Shown: in pieces, positions 23,923-32,151 of the stretch
How the letters are laid out: every line of letters begins with the position of its first letter
Position numbering within the stretch: the first letter of the stretch is position 1
Source of the DNA: Nitrospiraceae bacterium UBA6905
GTDB lineage: Bacteria > Nitrospirota > Thermodesulfovibrionia > Thermodesulfovibrionales > UBA6898
NCBI GenBank assembly: GCA_002451165.1
Contig: DKBH01000016.1
Coordinates: forward strand, 1 to 41,025
Direction of reading: 5' to 3'
Length of the DNA: 41,025 bases
Position numbers and translations under genes: made by a program
Notes under the pieces: generated by a model
Told to the model about the DNA's origin: nothing
The model's input: the letters and a program-made list of their open reading frames with translations, nothing else
The model's database searches: none

Positions 23923-25555
23923 CTTCCCGGTAGGCCTGCGCACGGAGGCTGTTCTCATATCAGGCGTAATTTATTGGATCGGGGTTCTTCTTCAGGCCCA
24001 GCGCTTGAAGCGGCGGACCGGAACATATCCGAATCTAAAGCCGAAGGGGCTGAAGGAACAACTGCTGTGGATAGGCTGGATCTTCGTCATCTGCGGTTGG
24101 ATAGGGCAACCGCTTATCATTAGAGAATTTACAAGAAGTCCCTTTTTCGTAGTGCCAGCTTTTCTGCTCGCAGATGCGGGAGAGGTTGCGGGGGTTGCGC
24201 TGCTCATTCTCGGTTATGCCGGAACGATCTGGTGCTATCTGATCCTTGGCGACTCGTGGAGGATCGGGGTGAACCGTCAGGAACGGACATCGCTGATCAT
24301 GACGGGCCCCTATCGATTTGTTCGGCATCCGATCTACGTCTTTCAGATCGTGATGCTCTCAGGAGCTACCATTCTGCTACCCACTCCTTTCTCATTGCTT
24401 GTTGTCGTCACGCATCTTCTCTGTGTAGTAACGAAAGCTGCTGACGAGGAGTCGTATCTCCTATCTGTTCATGGCCTTTCATATCGTAAATATGCCTTGC
24501 GAACCGGATGTCTTCTGCCCCGGCTTTTTCCCCTGAAAACGCATCAGGTGGGCAGGGACCAGCGGAAAGCCCCCGCTGAACAACTGGCAAGCAGAAAGAT
24601 CAGGTCAGACCTGAAAAATAACAAGAAAAAGAATAAGGGGCAGGCGCTCCAACTTGTCGAGTACATCACCGCATCTTCGTTGCTATTCCTGGTACGTCTG
24701 ATCCCTTTTCCCCTAATGCGTTTGCTGGGTCTTGTTATAGGACGGCTTTTCTACCGCTTTGTGCCCCGTCGCCGGAGGATAGCTCTGGATAATCTGATGC
24801 AAGCATTCCCCGAGTATAACAGGGAGACAGCAGAGCGTATCGCTCAGGAGAGCTTCATCTCCTTCATCCTCACCTTTCTGGAATTTGCCAAATTCCGCAG
24901 TGTTTTCACTGGACCGAATGCGCTTGATAGGGTTCAGCAGAGTTCGGACGGTGCAGAAAAACTCTTCCTGAAGGCCCGGAAAATTCATGATGAAGCGGGA
25001 GGCTGCATTTTCGTTACCCCCCATATCGGCAACTGGGAGTTTCTCCCGCACTTAAGCGCTCTGGTCGGAATTCCATTGGCTGTTGTGGTCCGGCCCCTAG
25101 ACAATCCCTATCTTGAGCGGCTTTTTTACCGTTCACGGACAGAGACCGGCCAAGCCATCATTCCTAAACGTAATGCTTTTTTTGTTCTCCAGAAGACGCT
25201 CCAGGCAGGGCGGTCAATCGGCATGCTACCGGATCAGAGTACTATGCACGGCATCCCTGTAGAGTTTTTCGGCCGAAAGGCGAACACCACCCCTGTCCCG
25301 GCACTGCTAGCTATGAGGCGTAAAAGGCCGATAGTTGTTGTTGCCTGCTGCCGCAGAGGCGTCGGCACTTATGAGGGTTTCGTGAGCGATCCGATCATGC
25401 CGCGGGAAAGTGAAAGTGAAAAACCGGAGATAGTGCGCTTGCTGGGAGCAATAAACCGAGAGATGGAAGCGATCATCCGTAAGTATCCCGGTCAGTACCT
25501 TTGGATGCATAACCGGTGGAAAGTTTACCGACATGACAAGGAGTTTTATACCTAA
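23915..25555 (+). CDS. ICMT-like methyltransferase fused to LpxL-type acyltransferase
   Basis: 546 residues in two parts. Residues 1-205 are a polytopic isoprenylcysteine carboxyl methyltransferase/PEMT-like domain with GPYRFVRHPIY (131-141) and a distal GLSYRKYALRTGCLLP. A Lys/Asn-rich linker (about 207-245) follows. Residues 248-546 are a lysophospholipid acyltransferase of the LpxL/HtrB class with the HX4E motif H370-x4-E375 (TPHIGNWEF) and later LPDQST. It presumably methylates and acylates a membrane lipid or the operon's lipid product. Last gene of the 12.9-kb operon, overlapping the lipoprotein gene by 8 nt. Confidence 0.9.
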   Translation: MTNFPVGLRTEAVLISGVIYWIGVLLQAQRLKRRTGTYPNLKPKGLKEQLLWIGWIFVICGWIGQPLIIREFTRSPFFVVPAFLLADAGEVAGVALLILGYAGTIWCYLILGDSWRIGVNRQERTSLIMTGPYRFVRHPIYVFQIVMLSGATILLPTPFSLLVVVTHLLCVVTKAADEESYLLSVHGLSYRKYALRTGCLLPRLFPLKTHQVGRDQRKAPAEQLASRKIRSDLKNNKKKNKGQALQLVEYITASSLLFLVRLIPFPLMRLLGLVIGRLFYRFVPRRRRIALDNLMQAFPEYNRETAERIAQESFISFILTFLEFAKFRSVFTGPNALDRVQQSSDGAEKLFLKARKIHDEAGGCIFVTPHIGNWEFLPHLSALVGIPLAVVVRPLDNPYLERLFYRSRTETGQAIIPKRNAFFVLQKTLQAGRSIGMLPDQSTMHGIPVEFFGRKANTTPVPALLAMRRKRPIVVVACCRRGVGTYEGFVSDPIMPRESESEKPEIVRLLGAINREMEAIIRKYPGQYLWMHNRWKVYRHDKEFYT

Positions 25556-26328
25556 CCGAATACTTCCTGGAATAGTATGCTATTGATTCGTAGTGTAGTC
25601 CTGTACCATCAGTTTCTTTATCCCTATCGCTTCTTCGATCTGACAGGTCTCACGGTCATGGGCTAGCGCAGAGCGATACGCAGCGTTTACTCTACCCTAA
25701 TACATAGGATACGCTGGAGATACGGTTCCTTATGTATCACCTCCCATCCAGAGGGTACCTGACAAGGGGCCTGTTGTAGACCGGGCGGCAATCTTTGGGG
25801 AACAGCGTTGCCGCTTCCGCCCTGAGTCTCATCTTGTCAACCGGACGATCCTGAAGAGACGCTCAGCCCTTGCTTATGTCTGCAATGCATTGGCATGGAT
25901 CAGCTATGCCTCCAGTTCCCCCAGTGCCCTGCCGAATTCACGCACAGACTCCTTGCCGTTGAACTCGTCTTCACTGGTTGGCTTTCCTATAGTTTCATTA
26001 GTAGTATGCTTGGACATGTAAAGGCTCATGGGCTCCCATTGTTCCTGTGTACCATCCCTGCAAATCATTACGCATCTTATCTTACTCGCTAGCTGCCGTA
26101 CCTGCTGCTCTCTCAATAAGAGCTCCGCAGGACTTCTCTCCTTTGACTACTTAGAATATTTTATCTCTTAAGCGCTGCACCAGCGTGAGTCAATGAAGTC
26201 TGGAATTGGTAGGCTGTATGCGATCTGTTCATACCCTCGCCGGTTAATAATTAATAATGTTCTGCTGTTCTTACTCCTTTTTCTCTGGTATATTAGAAAA
26301 GTAACGTTTGCCGTGGAATAGGAGGCTA
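25556..26328. other. Intergenic stretch without a recognisable gene
   Basis: About 770 nt. Short open frames on both strands lack starts with ribosome sites and show no known motif. No tRNA, repeat or terminator hairpin with a T-tract was seen. The 3' part (26230-26300) is AT-rich with TATATT at 26289-26294 and probably holds the promoter of the selenoprotein gene. Confidence 0.5.
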
Positions 26329-26994
26329 ATGAACATCAAAGCCCTTTGTCGTTATGTTTTTTTGTCGATACTTTCGATTAGTCTGGCCATCAGCTGCTCT
26401 GTTGTAACAGTAGCCGGAGCTCCGTACGGGTCATCGGTGCCGATTTCTCCTGAGTCGGTTTGCCCTCTTCTGAACGGACAGAAGGTCCCGCCGCTAACCC
26501 TTAAAACTCTTGAAGATAAATCATTTGACCTTTCTGCTGCCCTTGCAAGAAAACCGACCATCCTGATCTTTTATCGTGGCGGCTGGTGACCATATTGCAA
26601 CGTGCAGTTAGGTCAACTGCAGGAGATTGAACCAAAGCTCAATGAGATTGGATACCAGATTATCGCAATCAGCCCTGACCGTCCCGAACTTCTAGCAAAG
26701 AATATTAAGAAACATAACTTCACGTACCTGCTGTTGTCAGATAGCAAGAAGGATGCTGCTCGCGCCTTTGGGATCGCTTTTCGCGTTGACGAACAATCTC
26801 TGAAGACATACGAGCAGTATGGTATCGATATTGAAGCTGCCTCAGGAGAACATGATCGCATCTTGCCGGTACCGGCTGTCTTCGTGATCGGTATCGATGG
26901 GATCATCAAGTTTGAGTATGTGAACCCAAACTACGAGGTGCGCCTAGATCCGGACATCCTGGTGACTGCCGCTAGGTCATCTCTGAAAAAATAG
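26329..26994 (+). CDS. Selenocysteine peroxiredoxin-like (AhpC/TSA) protein, in-frame UGA
   Basis: 221 residues if the TGA at 26587-26589 is read through. The thioredoxin-fold body has LIFYRGGW, then TGA (Sec87), then PYCN; the family has Cys here (GGWCPYC), so this is a U-x-x-C redox site with C90. The downstream frame is unbroken to 26994 and shows peroxiredoxin stretches (IIAISPDRPELL, FTYLLLSDSKKDAARAFGI, VPAVFVIGIDGII). A signal or lipoprotein-like N-terminus (about 1-31) predicts a periplasmic enzyme that reduces peroxides or disulfides. TAGGAGG precedes ATG 26329. A clear SECIS hairpin follows the TGA. Confidence 0.92.
26603..26621 (+). promoter_or_regulatory. Bacterial SECIS hairpin of the peroxiredoxin-like gene
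   Basis: TGCAGTT (26603-26609), loop AGGTC and AACTGCA (26615-26621) make a 7-bp perfect stem starting 13 nt after the TGA. The loop matches the AGGUCU apical loop of E. coli fdhF, the part recognised by SelB. Sequence, loop and spacing together support selenocysteine insertion. Confidence 0.88.
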
Positions 26995-27002
26995 GGTGCA
27001 GC

Positions 27003-27320
27003 ATGGCTAATTGCTCTCACTGCGGCAGAGAGATAGCGGAAGGATTAACGTGCAGAGCATGCGGCATCGAAATTCAGTACAAGGATTTCAGGGGTTCTGA
27101 GATGCTCGACATTAAAATGCCTTCGTCAGTATCCAGCCGAAGGAACAGAGCTGCAGAGAAATCCAAATCGGAAAAGAAAGAGAAGGACGACACTCCTGTT
27201 ACGACGAAAGCAAAAAAAAGGGCACTCGGCAAATCAGTCTTTTTTATCCTTGCCGCAATTTTGATCATCCTTTCCTCCCTTGCTTGGTATTACGTACTCA
27301 GATTCCTGCTAAAGTTTTAA
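27003..27320 (+). CDS. Small zinc-ribbon membrane protein
   Basis: 105 residues. The N-terminal zinc ribbon has C4-x2-C7 and C17-x2-C20. A Lys/Glu-rich linker (about 42-75) and one membrane helix (about 79-101) follow. No family recognised beyond zinc ribbon. It starts 8 nt after the selenoprotein stop behind AGGGTG, so it is probably co-transcribed. Confidence 0.75.
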   Translation: MANCSHCGREIAEGLTCRACGIEIQYKDFRGSEMLDIKMPSSVSSRRNRAAEKSKSEKKEKDDTPVTTKAKKRALGKSVFFILAAILIILSSLAWYYVLRFLLKF

Positions 27321-29013
27321 CCGGGAGCTGCAAATTGCTGACTTTTGATCATGCTCCCAGATAATGCAGAAATCTCCGGCTATCCTATGATGTTATCCCG
27401 CAGCAATTAACCGCCTCTCGTTCCGTACCGGATGATGTTTCGGTCACGGGTAGTGCATTTACCCGAAGGAATACGCTGACCCTTCTCCCGAACGTTACTC
27501 GCCAATAATCTTTACTAGGAAAGAAGTCCGGCCGATGCTCGGGCAATAATGTAATATTATCCTCATCCTCGGCAGTTATTTGATACGGTGTTCCTCTTTG
27601 TCATTTTATAATATATTTATATTCGGGATATTCAAGACCCTCGAGTATGGCTTCTAATTCTTGGTGAATCTCTCCAGGAACACTACCGCTCTATGTTTCA
27701 GTGCACGCCGAAAAATTTTCCCGGAGTGCATTTCCCAAGCGATAATAATATATTATGACGGTCTATGCAAAAGATTGCCCAATCCGCATAATGCTTCGCC
27801 TAGCAGAGCGTTTACTCGCTCTGGCAGACAAGCCCAGATCAATGCCGGGATGCTGGTCATGAACATAAAAAGGTTCAGCTCCATAATCGGCAAGCTTGGC
27901 GGACTGACCTTTATCGATATAAGGCACGTGCTCGTCTTCTTGGCCTTCTTGATATTCTGTTTGTCAATCTACATCAGACCCCGTTGGGGCTGCCCCTTTG
28001 AACATATCAGGACTATGATCACCGGATACTAAGGAATAATGGTAGAGATTAGCATTCATGAAGCGGCTACAGCAAGCTGATAACCCTGGCAGCATGACGT
28101 AGGGGATCAACTGCGCAGATCTAGGGGGCTTTTCAATAAAGAACCGGGCAGCTGATAATTCCTATCCTGCTGCCCGGCTCCCGTTTACCAGACCCCCTAC
28201 TGCCATGTTTCTAATGCTATGGTCTGGTTGTGTTCCGCAATAACTCCCCTAAGCTACCTCTGATTTTGACATTATTACGTTTCTGCCAGATTGTCAATCC
28301 CGTAATTTCAGATCGCAGGAAAGATAAGAATTGTCGCTTGAGAAATCCGATATGCTATAGTACTCTCGCTAAGGTTATGCAGCTGGTTAGTCTTATGCCA
28401 TGTGATAAATATAATTCTTACACCCTCCATTTAATGCCTATTCCATTCCCCTAATTAATGTTACCAATAACATCATCTTTTCTGAGTTGTTCACCCTTAA
28501 TAGTTCGCCGGGTTGCGCTATTACCGCGAGCCGATTTTCATTAGGGCTTTATTCTCTGCTACCTCAACGGACGCGAGATATTTGCATGTTATCCCACCCC
28601 TTAGAAAGATTGTTAGCACAATAATCCACAATGAGGACAAAATAATGCGGCTTCTTCTGTTCGTCAGCGTAGCATGTGATGCGGTCATTGTTCGAGTGTG
28701 CTGATGTCATCAGTATCCTGCGCAGAACTCCCGCAACCTGAAGTAGCCTTGTGCTGTATCGGTATTTTGCTTTGGGTGATTCATGCATTACCCTTGCAAT
28801 AAAATCTTGACGAAAAGCTGAAGATTCTTGCGCCAGCCCAGACCAAAATCCAGTTGTCACGGAGCTAAACCTTTAAGGACACCGACAGGGAAATATGTGA
28901 CGACGGACAGACTATACCGCCATTCTTCTTCAGTCCATGGCTGATAGGTAATGATCTTCTTCTCTTGATTCTGTAACGGCTATTTTGCTTCAAATATTCA
29001 CGAAAAAAAAGAG
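27321..29013. other. Gene-poor stretch of 1.7 kb
   Basis: No confident gene. On the minus strand a frame from about 27690 to 27385 reads as fairly protein-like (GEIHQELEAILEGLEYPEY) but contains a TGA, and a neighbouring frame at about 27660-27750 is also protein-like, so a decayed gene is possible. A plus-strand frame ending at 28032 has a hydrophobic C-terminus but no ribosome site. A minus-strand frame 28564-28860 begins with GTG and matches nothing known. No tRNA seen. Confidence 0.4.
28144..28177 (-). terminator. Hairpin, possible minus-strand terminator
   Basis: CCGGGCAGC (28144-28152) and GCTGCCCGG (28169-28177) form a perfect 9-bp stem with a 16-nt loop. Read on the minus strand it is followed by TTCTTTATT. 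It could end transcription from the PLP-enzyme gene or from a lost gene. A second stem (CCAGACC 28188-28194 with GGTCTGG 28221-28227) lies beside it. Confidence 0.45.
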
Positions 29014-30198
29014 CTATGCGTTTTTCAGCGCTTTGTCCAGATCGGCAATGATATCATGAACATCCTCAAGGCCAGTGGATAATCGTATTAGGTGTGGGTC
29101 GATCCCAATTTTTCTGCAGGCTGCATCAGTGAGCTTGGGATAAAGCATGAGTGCATTATTCATGACAAGGCTCTCGGTATCTCCCAGACTCACACCTATT
29201 TTGCAAAGTTCCATTCGATCAAGGACTTTTCTGCATATTTCCCTGCTTTTGAGCCTGAAGGATACCATGCCGCCGAACCCGCTCATCTGTTTTTTTGCAA
29301 TGTCGTGGCCGGGGTGGTCTGCAAGACCAGGATACAGGACTGCGCTGACTTTCCGATGACGCGACAGATACTCTGCGATGGCCGCTGCCGAACTGCAGTG
29401 ATGCTCCATACGCAGATGCAACGTCTTCAAACCTCTGAGAAAGAGCCATGCATGAAACGGTGAAAGACACCCGCCAACATACAGGAGCATGGTCTTCCTC
29501 AGCCGCGCAATAAAATTTGCTTTTCCCGCAACAATTCCTCCAATGGCGTCACCGTGGCCGCCGATATACTTTGTAGCCGAATGGGCTATGCAGTCAATGC
29601 CGTGAAGCAGGGGTTTCTGAAGATACGGGGTAGCAAAGGTGTTATCGATGATACTGAAAAGCCGATGTTTTTTCGCTATTGCTGCTACGACACTAATATC
29701 GATGATGCTCAGCTCAGGATTAGATGGAGTTTCGAAAAAGATGACCTTTGTCTTGTTATTCACCAGCGGCGGTATCTCCTTTCTGATATCCGCAAAAGGA
29801 CTGAATGACCGTACAGTGCACCCTATCCTGGCAAGAATCTGTTCAAAAAAACCTCGCGTGCCCCCGTAGATCCGACTGCTTGATATCACCTCATCGCCCG
29901 GTCTGAGAAGTTCAAGGAAAACCGCTGAAATCGCTGCCATGCCTGAAGCAAAGGCCACCGCGTCATCCGCATCTTCGAGGGAGGCAAGCTTTCGTTCGAA
30001 GGCCTGTACCGTAGGGTTTCCTAAACGTGAATAAACAAAGCTGTCTCGTGAGCCCTGCATCGCTTCTGCAGCATCGATTATCTCATCAAAAGTGTAGGTG
30101 CTTGTCTGGTAGATTGGCGTGCTCGAAGGACTATGCAGGAATCCATCCTCTCCGGCGTGAACAGCTAGCGTTCCGAATCTCTGCTCTTTATTGCCCAT
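29014..30198 (-). CDS. PLP-dependent Cys/Met metabolism enzyme (cystathionine gamma-synthase/lyase family)
   Basis: 394 residues, the family length. The PLP lysine is K210 in SATKYIGGHGD. Other signatures are SRLGNPTVQAFE, FASGMAAI and ETPSNPELSIID. The Cys typical of methionine gamma-lyases near IYGGT is Gly, so cystathionine gamma-synthase, beta/gamma-lyase or O-acyl-homoserine sulfhydrylase are all possible. A TATAAT box lies 9 nt before ATG 30198 with no ribosome site, suggesting its own near-leaderless promoter. It lies downstream of recN and the ferredoxin gene. Confidence 0.93.
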   Translation of the reverse strand: MGNKEQRFGTLAVHAGEDGFLHSPSSTPIYQTSTYTFDEIIDAAEAMQGSRDSFVYSRLGNPTVQAFERKLASLEDADDAVAFASGMAAISAVFLELLRPGDEVISSSRIYGGTRGFFEQILARIGCTVRSFSPFADIRKEIPPLVNNKTKVIFFETPSNPELSIIDISVVAAIAKKHRLFSIIDNTFATPYLQKPLLHGIDCIAHSATKYIGGHGDAIGGIVAGKANFIARLRKTMLLYVGGCLSPFHAWLFLRGLKTLHLRMEHHCSSAAAIAEYLSRHRKVSAVLYPGLADHPGHDIAKKQMSGFGGMVSFRLKSREICRKVLDRMELCKIGVSLGDTESLVMNNALMLYPKLTDAACRKIGIDPHLIRLSTGLEDVHDIIADLDKALKNA

Positions 30199-30213
30199 GT
30201 TTTGAAAATTATA

Positions 30214-30432
30214 TTACTCTTCTTTCTCCCGGTAGACCGTAATGGCAACCTCCGGGCACATGTTTGCACAGATAGCGCATCCGGTGCATTTTTCGACATG
30301 CTTCGGCACTGCAATGAAATAGCCGGCCTTATTGAACTGTCGGGTTATGACAATGACGTGAAGGGGACAGGCCTCAACACAATATCCGCATCCCTTGCAA
30401 AGTTCCCTGTTAATGGTTACCCTTCCCTTCAT
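30214..30432 (-). CDS. Small ferredoxin with two [4Fe-4S] clusters
   Basis: 72 residues, with C-x2-C-x2-C-x3-CP (CKGCGYCVEACP) and CTGCAICANMCP, the two-cluster ferredoxin pattern. Similar small ferredoxins form delta-like subunits of 2-oxoacid oxidoreductases, but no such partner is adjacent. Its ATG overlaps the recN stop by 4 nt, so recN and the ferredoxin are translated in tandem, an unusual pairing. Confidence 0.92.
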   Translation of the reverse strand: MKGRVTINRELCKGCGYCVEACPLHVIVITRQFNKAGYFIAVPKHVEKCTGCAICANMCPEVAITVYREKEE

Positions 30433-32093
30433 TTAGTCCTCTCCAGAAGCTCCTCTGCGTGTCGGCGCGAGATTTCCGTCACGGTCCCGCTCAGCATCCT
30501 TGCAATCTCTTCCTTCCGTTCCGGGCTGGAAAGCTCCTGTACCGCAACGTATACCTTGGCATTCTTCTGTGCCTTCTCAATCCTGAGATGATGCGCCGCA
30601 AGGCTTGCAATCTGCGGCAGATGGGTAATGCAGAGAAGCTGATGACGAGTTGATGCCTTGACGAGCTTCCGGCCGACGCTTTCGGCAGTCTTGCCGCCTA
30701 TGCCTGCATCTACTTCATCGAATATGAGGACTGGTACATTGTCAACATCTGCGAGGATGCTCTTCAGTGCAAGCATGACCCGGGAAAGTTCTCCGCCCGA
30801 TGCAACCTTTGCAAGAGGTTTTACCGGCTCACCAGCATTCGCTGAAAAAAGAAATTCGACTCGATCAATCCCATTGTAGGTGACGCAGTAACTCCCATCC
30901 TTATCCCTGTCCTGGGAAACATCGATCCTGAAATTAGCGTTTCTGAAGGCAAGATCTTTCAGATTCCTTTCAATGAGATCCTCCACCTTTCTGGACGTCT
31001 TTTGTCTCTTGCTGGAAAGTACCTCCGCTGCGTGGAGAAGCAGATCACGCTGTTTGCCGAACGATTCCTCGAGGGACTGAAGGCGCTCGTCAGCAGTTTC
31101 GAGCTCCTTTAGCTCTTCAGCAGCAGCGTGCCGGTAAGCTACAATATCCTCGACGCTGTTTCCATACTTCTTTTCAAGCCCCCCGATGAGGTCGAGACGG
31201 TCCTGAACTTCATCTATCCGTAAGGGATCGAGATTATATTTGTCTCGGTAATGCCGCAGCGAAATAGCAGCATCATCAAGCAGCGGCACGGCAGACTCCA
31301 GCATCTCAAGGGTATCGGTAATCGCGGGGTCGACTGCCTGCATATCGCGCAGCCTTCTGAGCACCTTTGATAGGCTTTCCGTACATGAGCCATCAGCTTC
31401 ATGGAGCAGGGAATACGCCGCTTCAGTCGCTTCCTTCAGCCGGTGAAGGTTCGACAGTATTTTCTGTTCCTCTTCGAGCAACTGCTTCTCATGAGGCTTC
31501 AGCCTTGCGGAATCAATTTCACTGATCTGAAAGCTGAGAAGGTCAATCCGATGGGCCCTTTCCTGAACCCGCGCGGTCAGGGCATTGAGCTCTTCTCTGA
31601 GCGCTTGCACCACGGTATAAAGATCCTGCACTCGTGCAAGCTCTTGAAGATGGCCCCCGTAGGAATCTATAATCATTCGTTGTTTATCTTGCTGGAGCAG
31701 GCTCTGATGCTCATGCTGGCTGTGGATATCAACCAAAGCTTTGCCCAGCTCAGAGAGCGTCTGGAGTGTCACCATTACATCATTAATATAGGCCCTGCTT
31801 TTTCCGCTGGTCGATAACACCCTTCTCAGCACAACGCCGTCCGAGAGGTCTATGCCAATTTCGGGCAGAGCACTGGCATCACCGATCTCAAAAAATGCCT
31901 GGACCGAAGCCTCTTTTTCTCCAGCTTTGATCATATCGCTCTGTGCCCGGTTGCCAAGGGCAAGCCCGAGAGCGTCGACGATAATAGACTTCCCTGTCCC
32001 GGTCTCGCCCGTAAGAACATTGAATCCTTCTTCAAACCGAACCGTGAGATCATCAATGATCGCCAAATTCTTTATATTTATCTCTCTCAGCAT
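30429..32093 (-). CDS. recN: DNA repair protein RecN
   Basis: 554 residues, normal RecN length. SMC-like ATPase with Walker A GETGTGKS (29-36), a long coiled-coil middle, the ABC signature VASGGELSRVMLALK and Walker B VLIFDEVDAGIGG near the C-terminus. It acts at double-strand breaks in recombination repair. ATG 32093 follows TAGGTAG. The ferredoxin gene overlaps its end. Confidence 0.97.
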   Translation of the reverse strand: MLREINIKNLAIIDDLTVRFEEGFNVLTGETGTGKSIIVDALGLALGNRAQSDMIKAGEKEASVQAFFEIGDASALPEIGIDLSDGVVLRRVLSTSGKSRAYINDVMVTLQTLSELGKALVDIHSQHEHQSLLQQDKQRMIIDSYGGHLQELARVQDLYTVVQALREELNALTARVQERAHRIDLLSFQISEIDSARLKPHEKQLLEEEQKILSNLHRLKEATEAAYSLLHEADGSCTESLSKVLRRLRDMQAVDPAITDTLEMLESAVPLLDDAAISLRHYRDKYNLDPLRIDEVQDRLDLIGGLEKKYGNSVEDIVAYRHAAAEELKELETADERLQSLEESFGKQRDLLLHAAEVLSSKRQKTSRKVEDLIERNLKDLAFRNANFRIDVSQDRDKDGSYCVTYNGIDRVEFLFSANAGEPVKPLAKVASGGELSRVMLALKSILADVDNVPVLIFDEVDAGIGGKTAESVGRKLVKASTRHQLLCITHLPQIASLAAHHLRIEKAQKNAKVYVAVQELSSPERKEEIARMLSGTVTEISRRHAEELLERTK

Positions 32094-32151
32094 AAGCTAC
32101 CTAAATATAGCACAAACAATGTTGAATAGGGCGGCAGGACAAAACAGTTTA

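Noticed and set aside
12656..25555. Ladderane or classical aryl-polyene cluster
   Set aside because: No radical SAM or phytoene-desaturase-like genes for ladderanes, and no ammonia lyase, AMP ligase, glycosyltransferase or MMPL exporter for aryl polyenes. Resemblance is limited to KS/DH/KR logic.
25895..26116. Short open frames on both strands between the acyl operon and the selenoprotein gene
   Set aside because: No ribosome site, no motif and overlapping frames on opposite strands; composition does not look coding.
27385..27690. Second selenoprotein on the minus strand, with an in-frame TGA
   Set aside because: The residue at the TGA has no recognisable Cys counterpart, the sequence after it shows no SECIS-like hairpin, and the upstream frame is closed by a TAG with no start codon signal.
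28564..28860. 98-codon minus-strand frame starting with GTG
   Set aside because: Weak start signal, no family match, and residue composition like random sequence; mentioned only as part of the gene-poor stretch.
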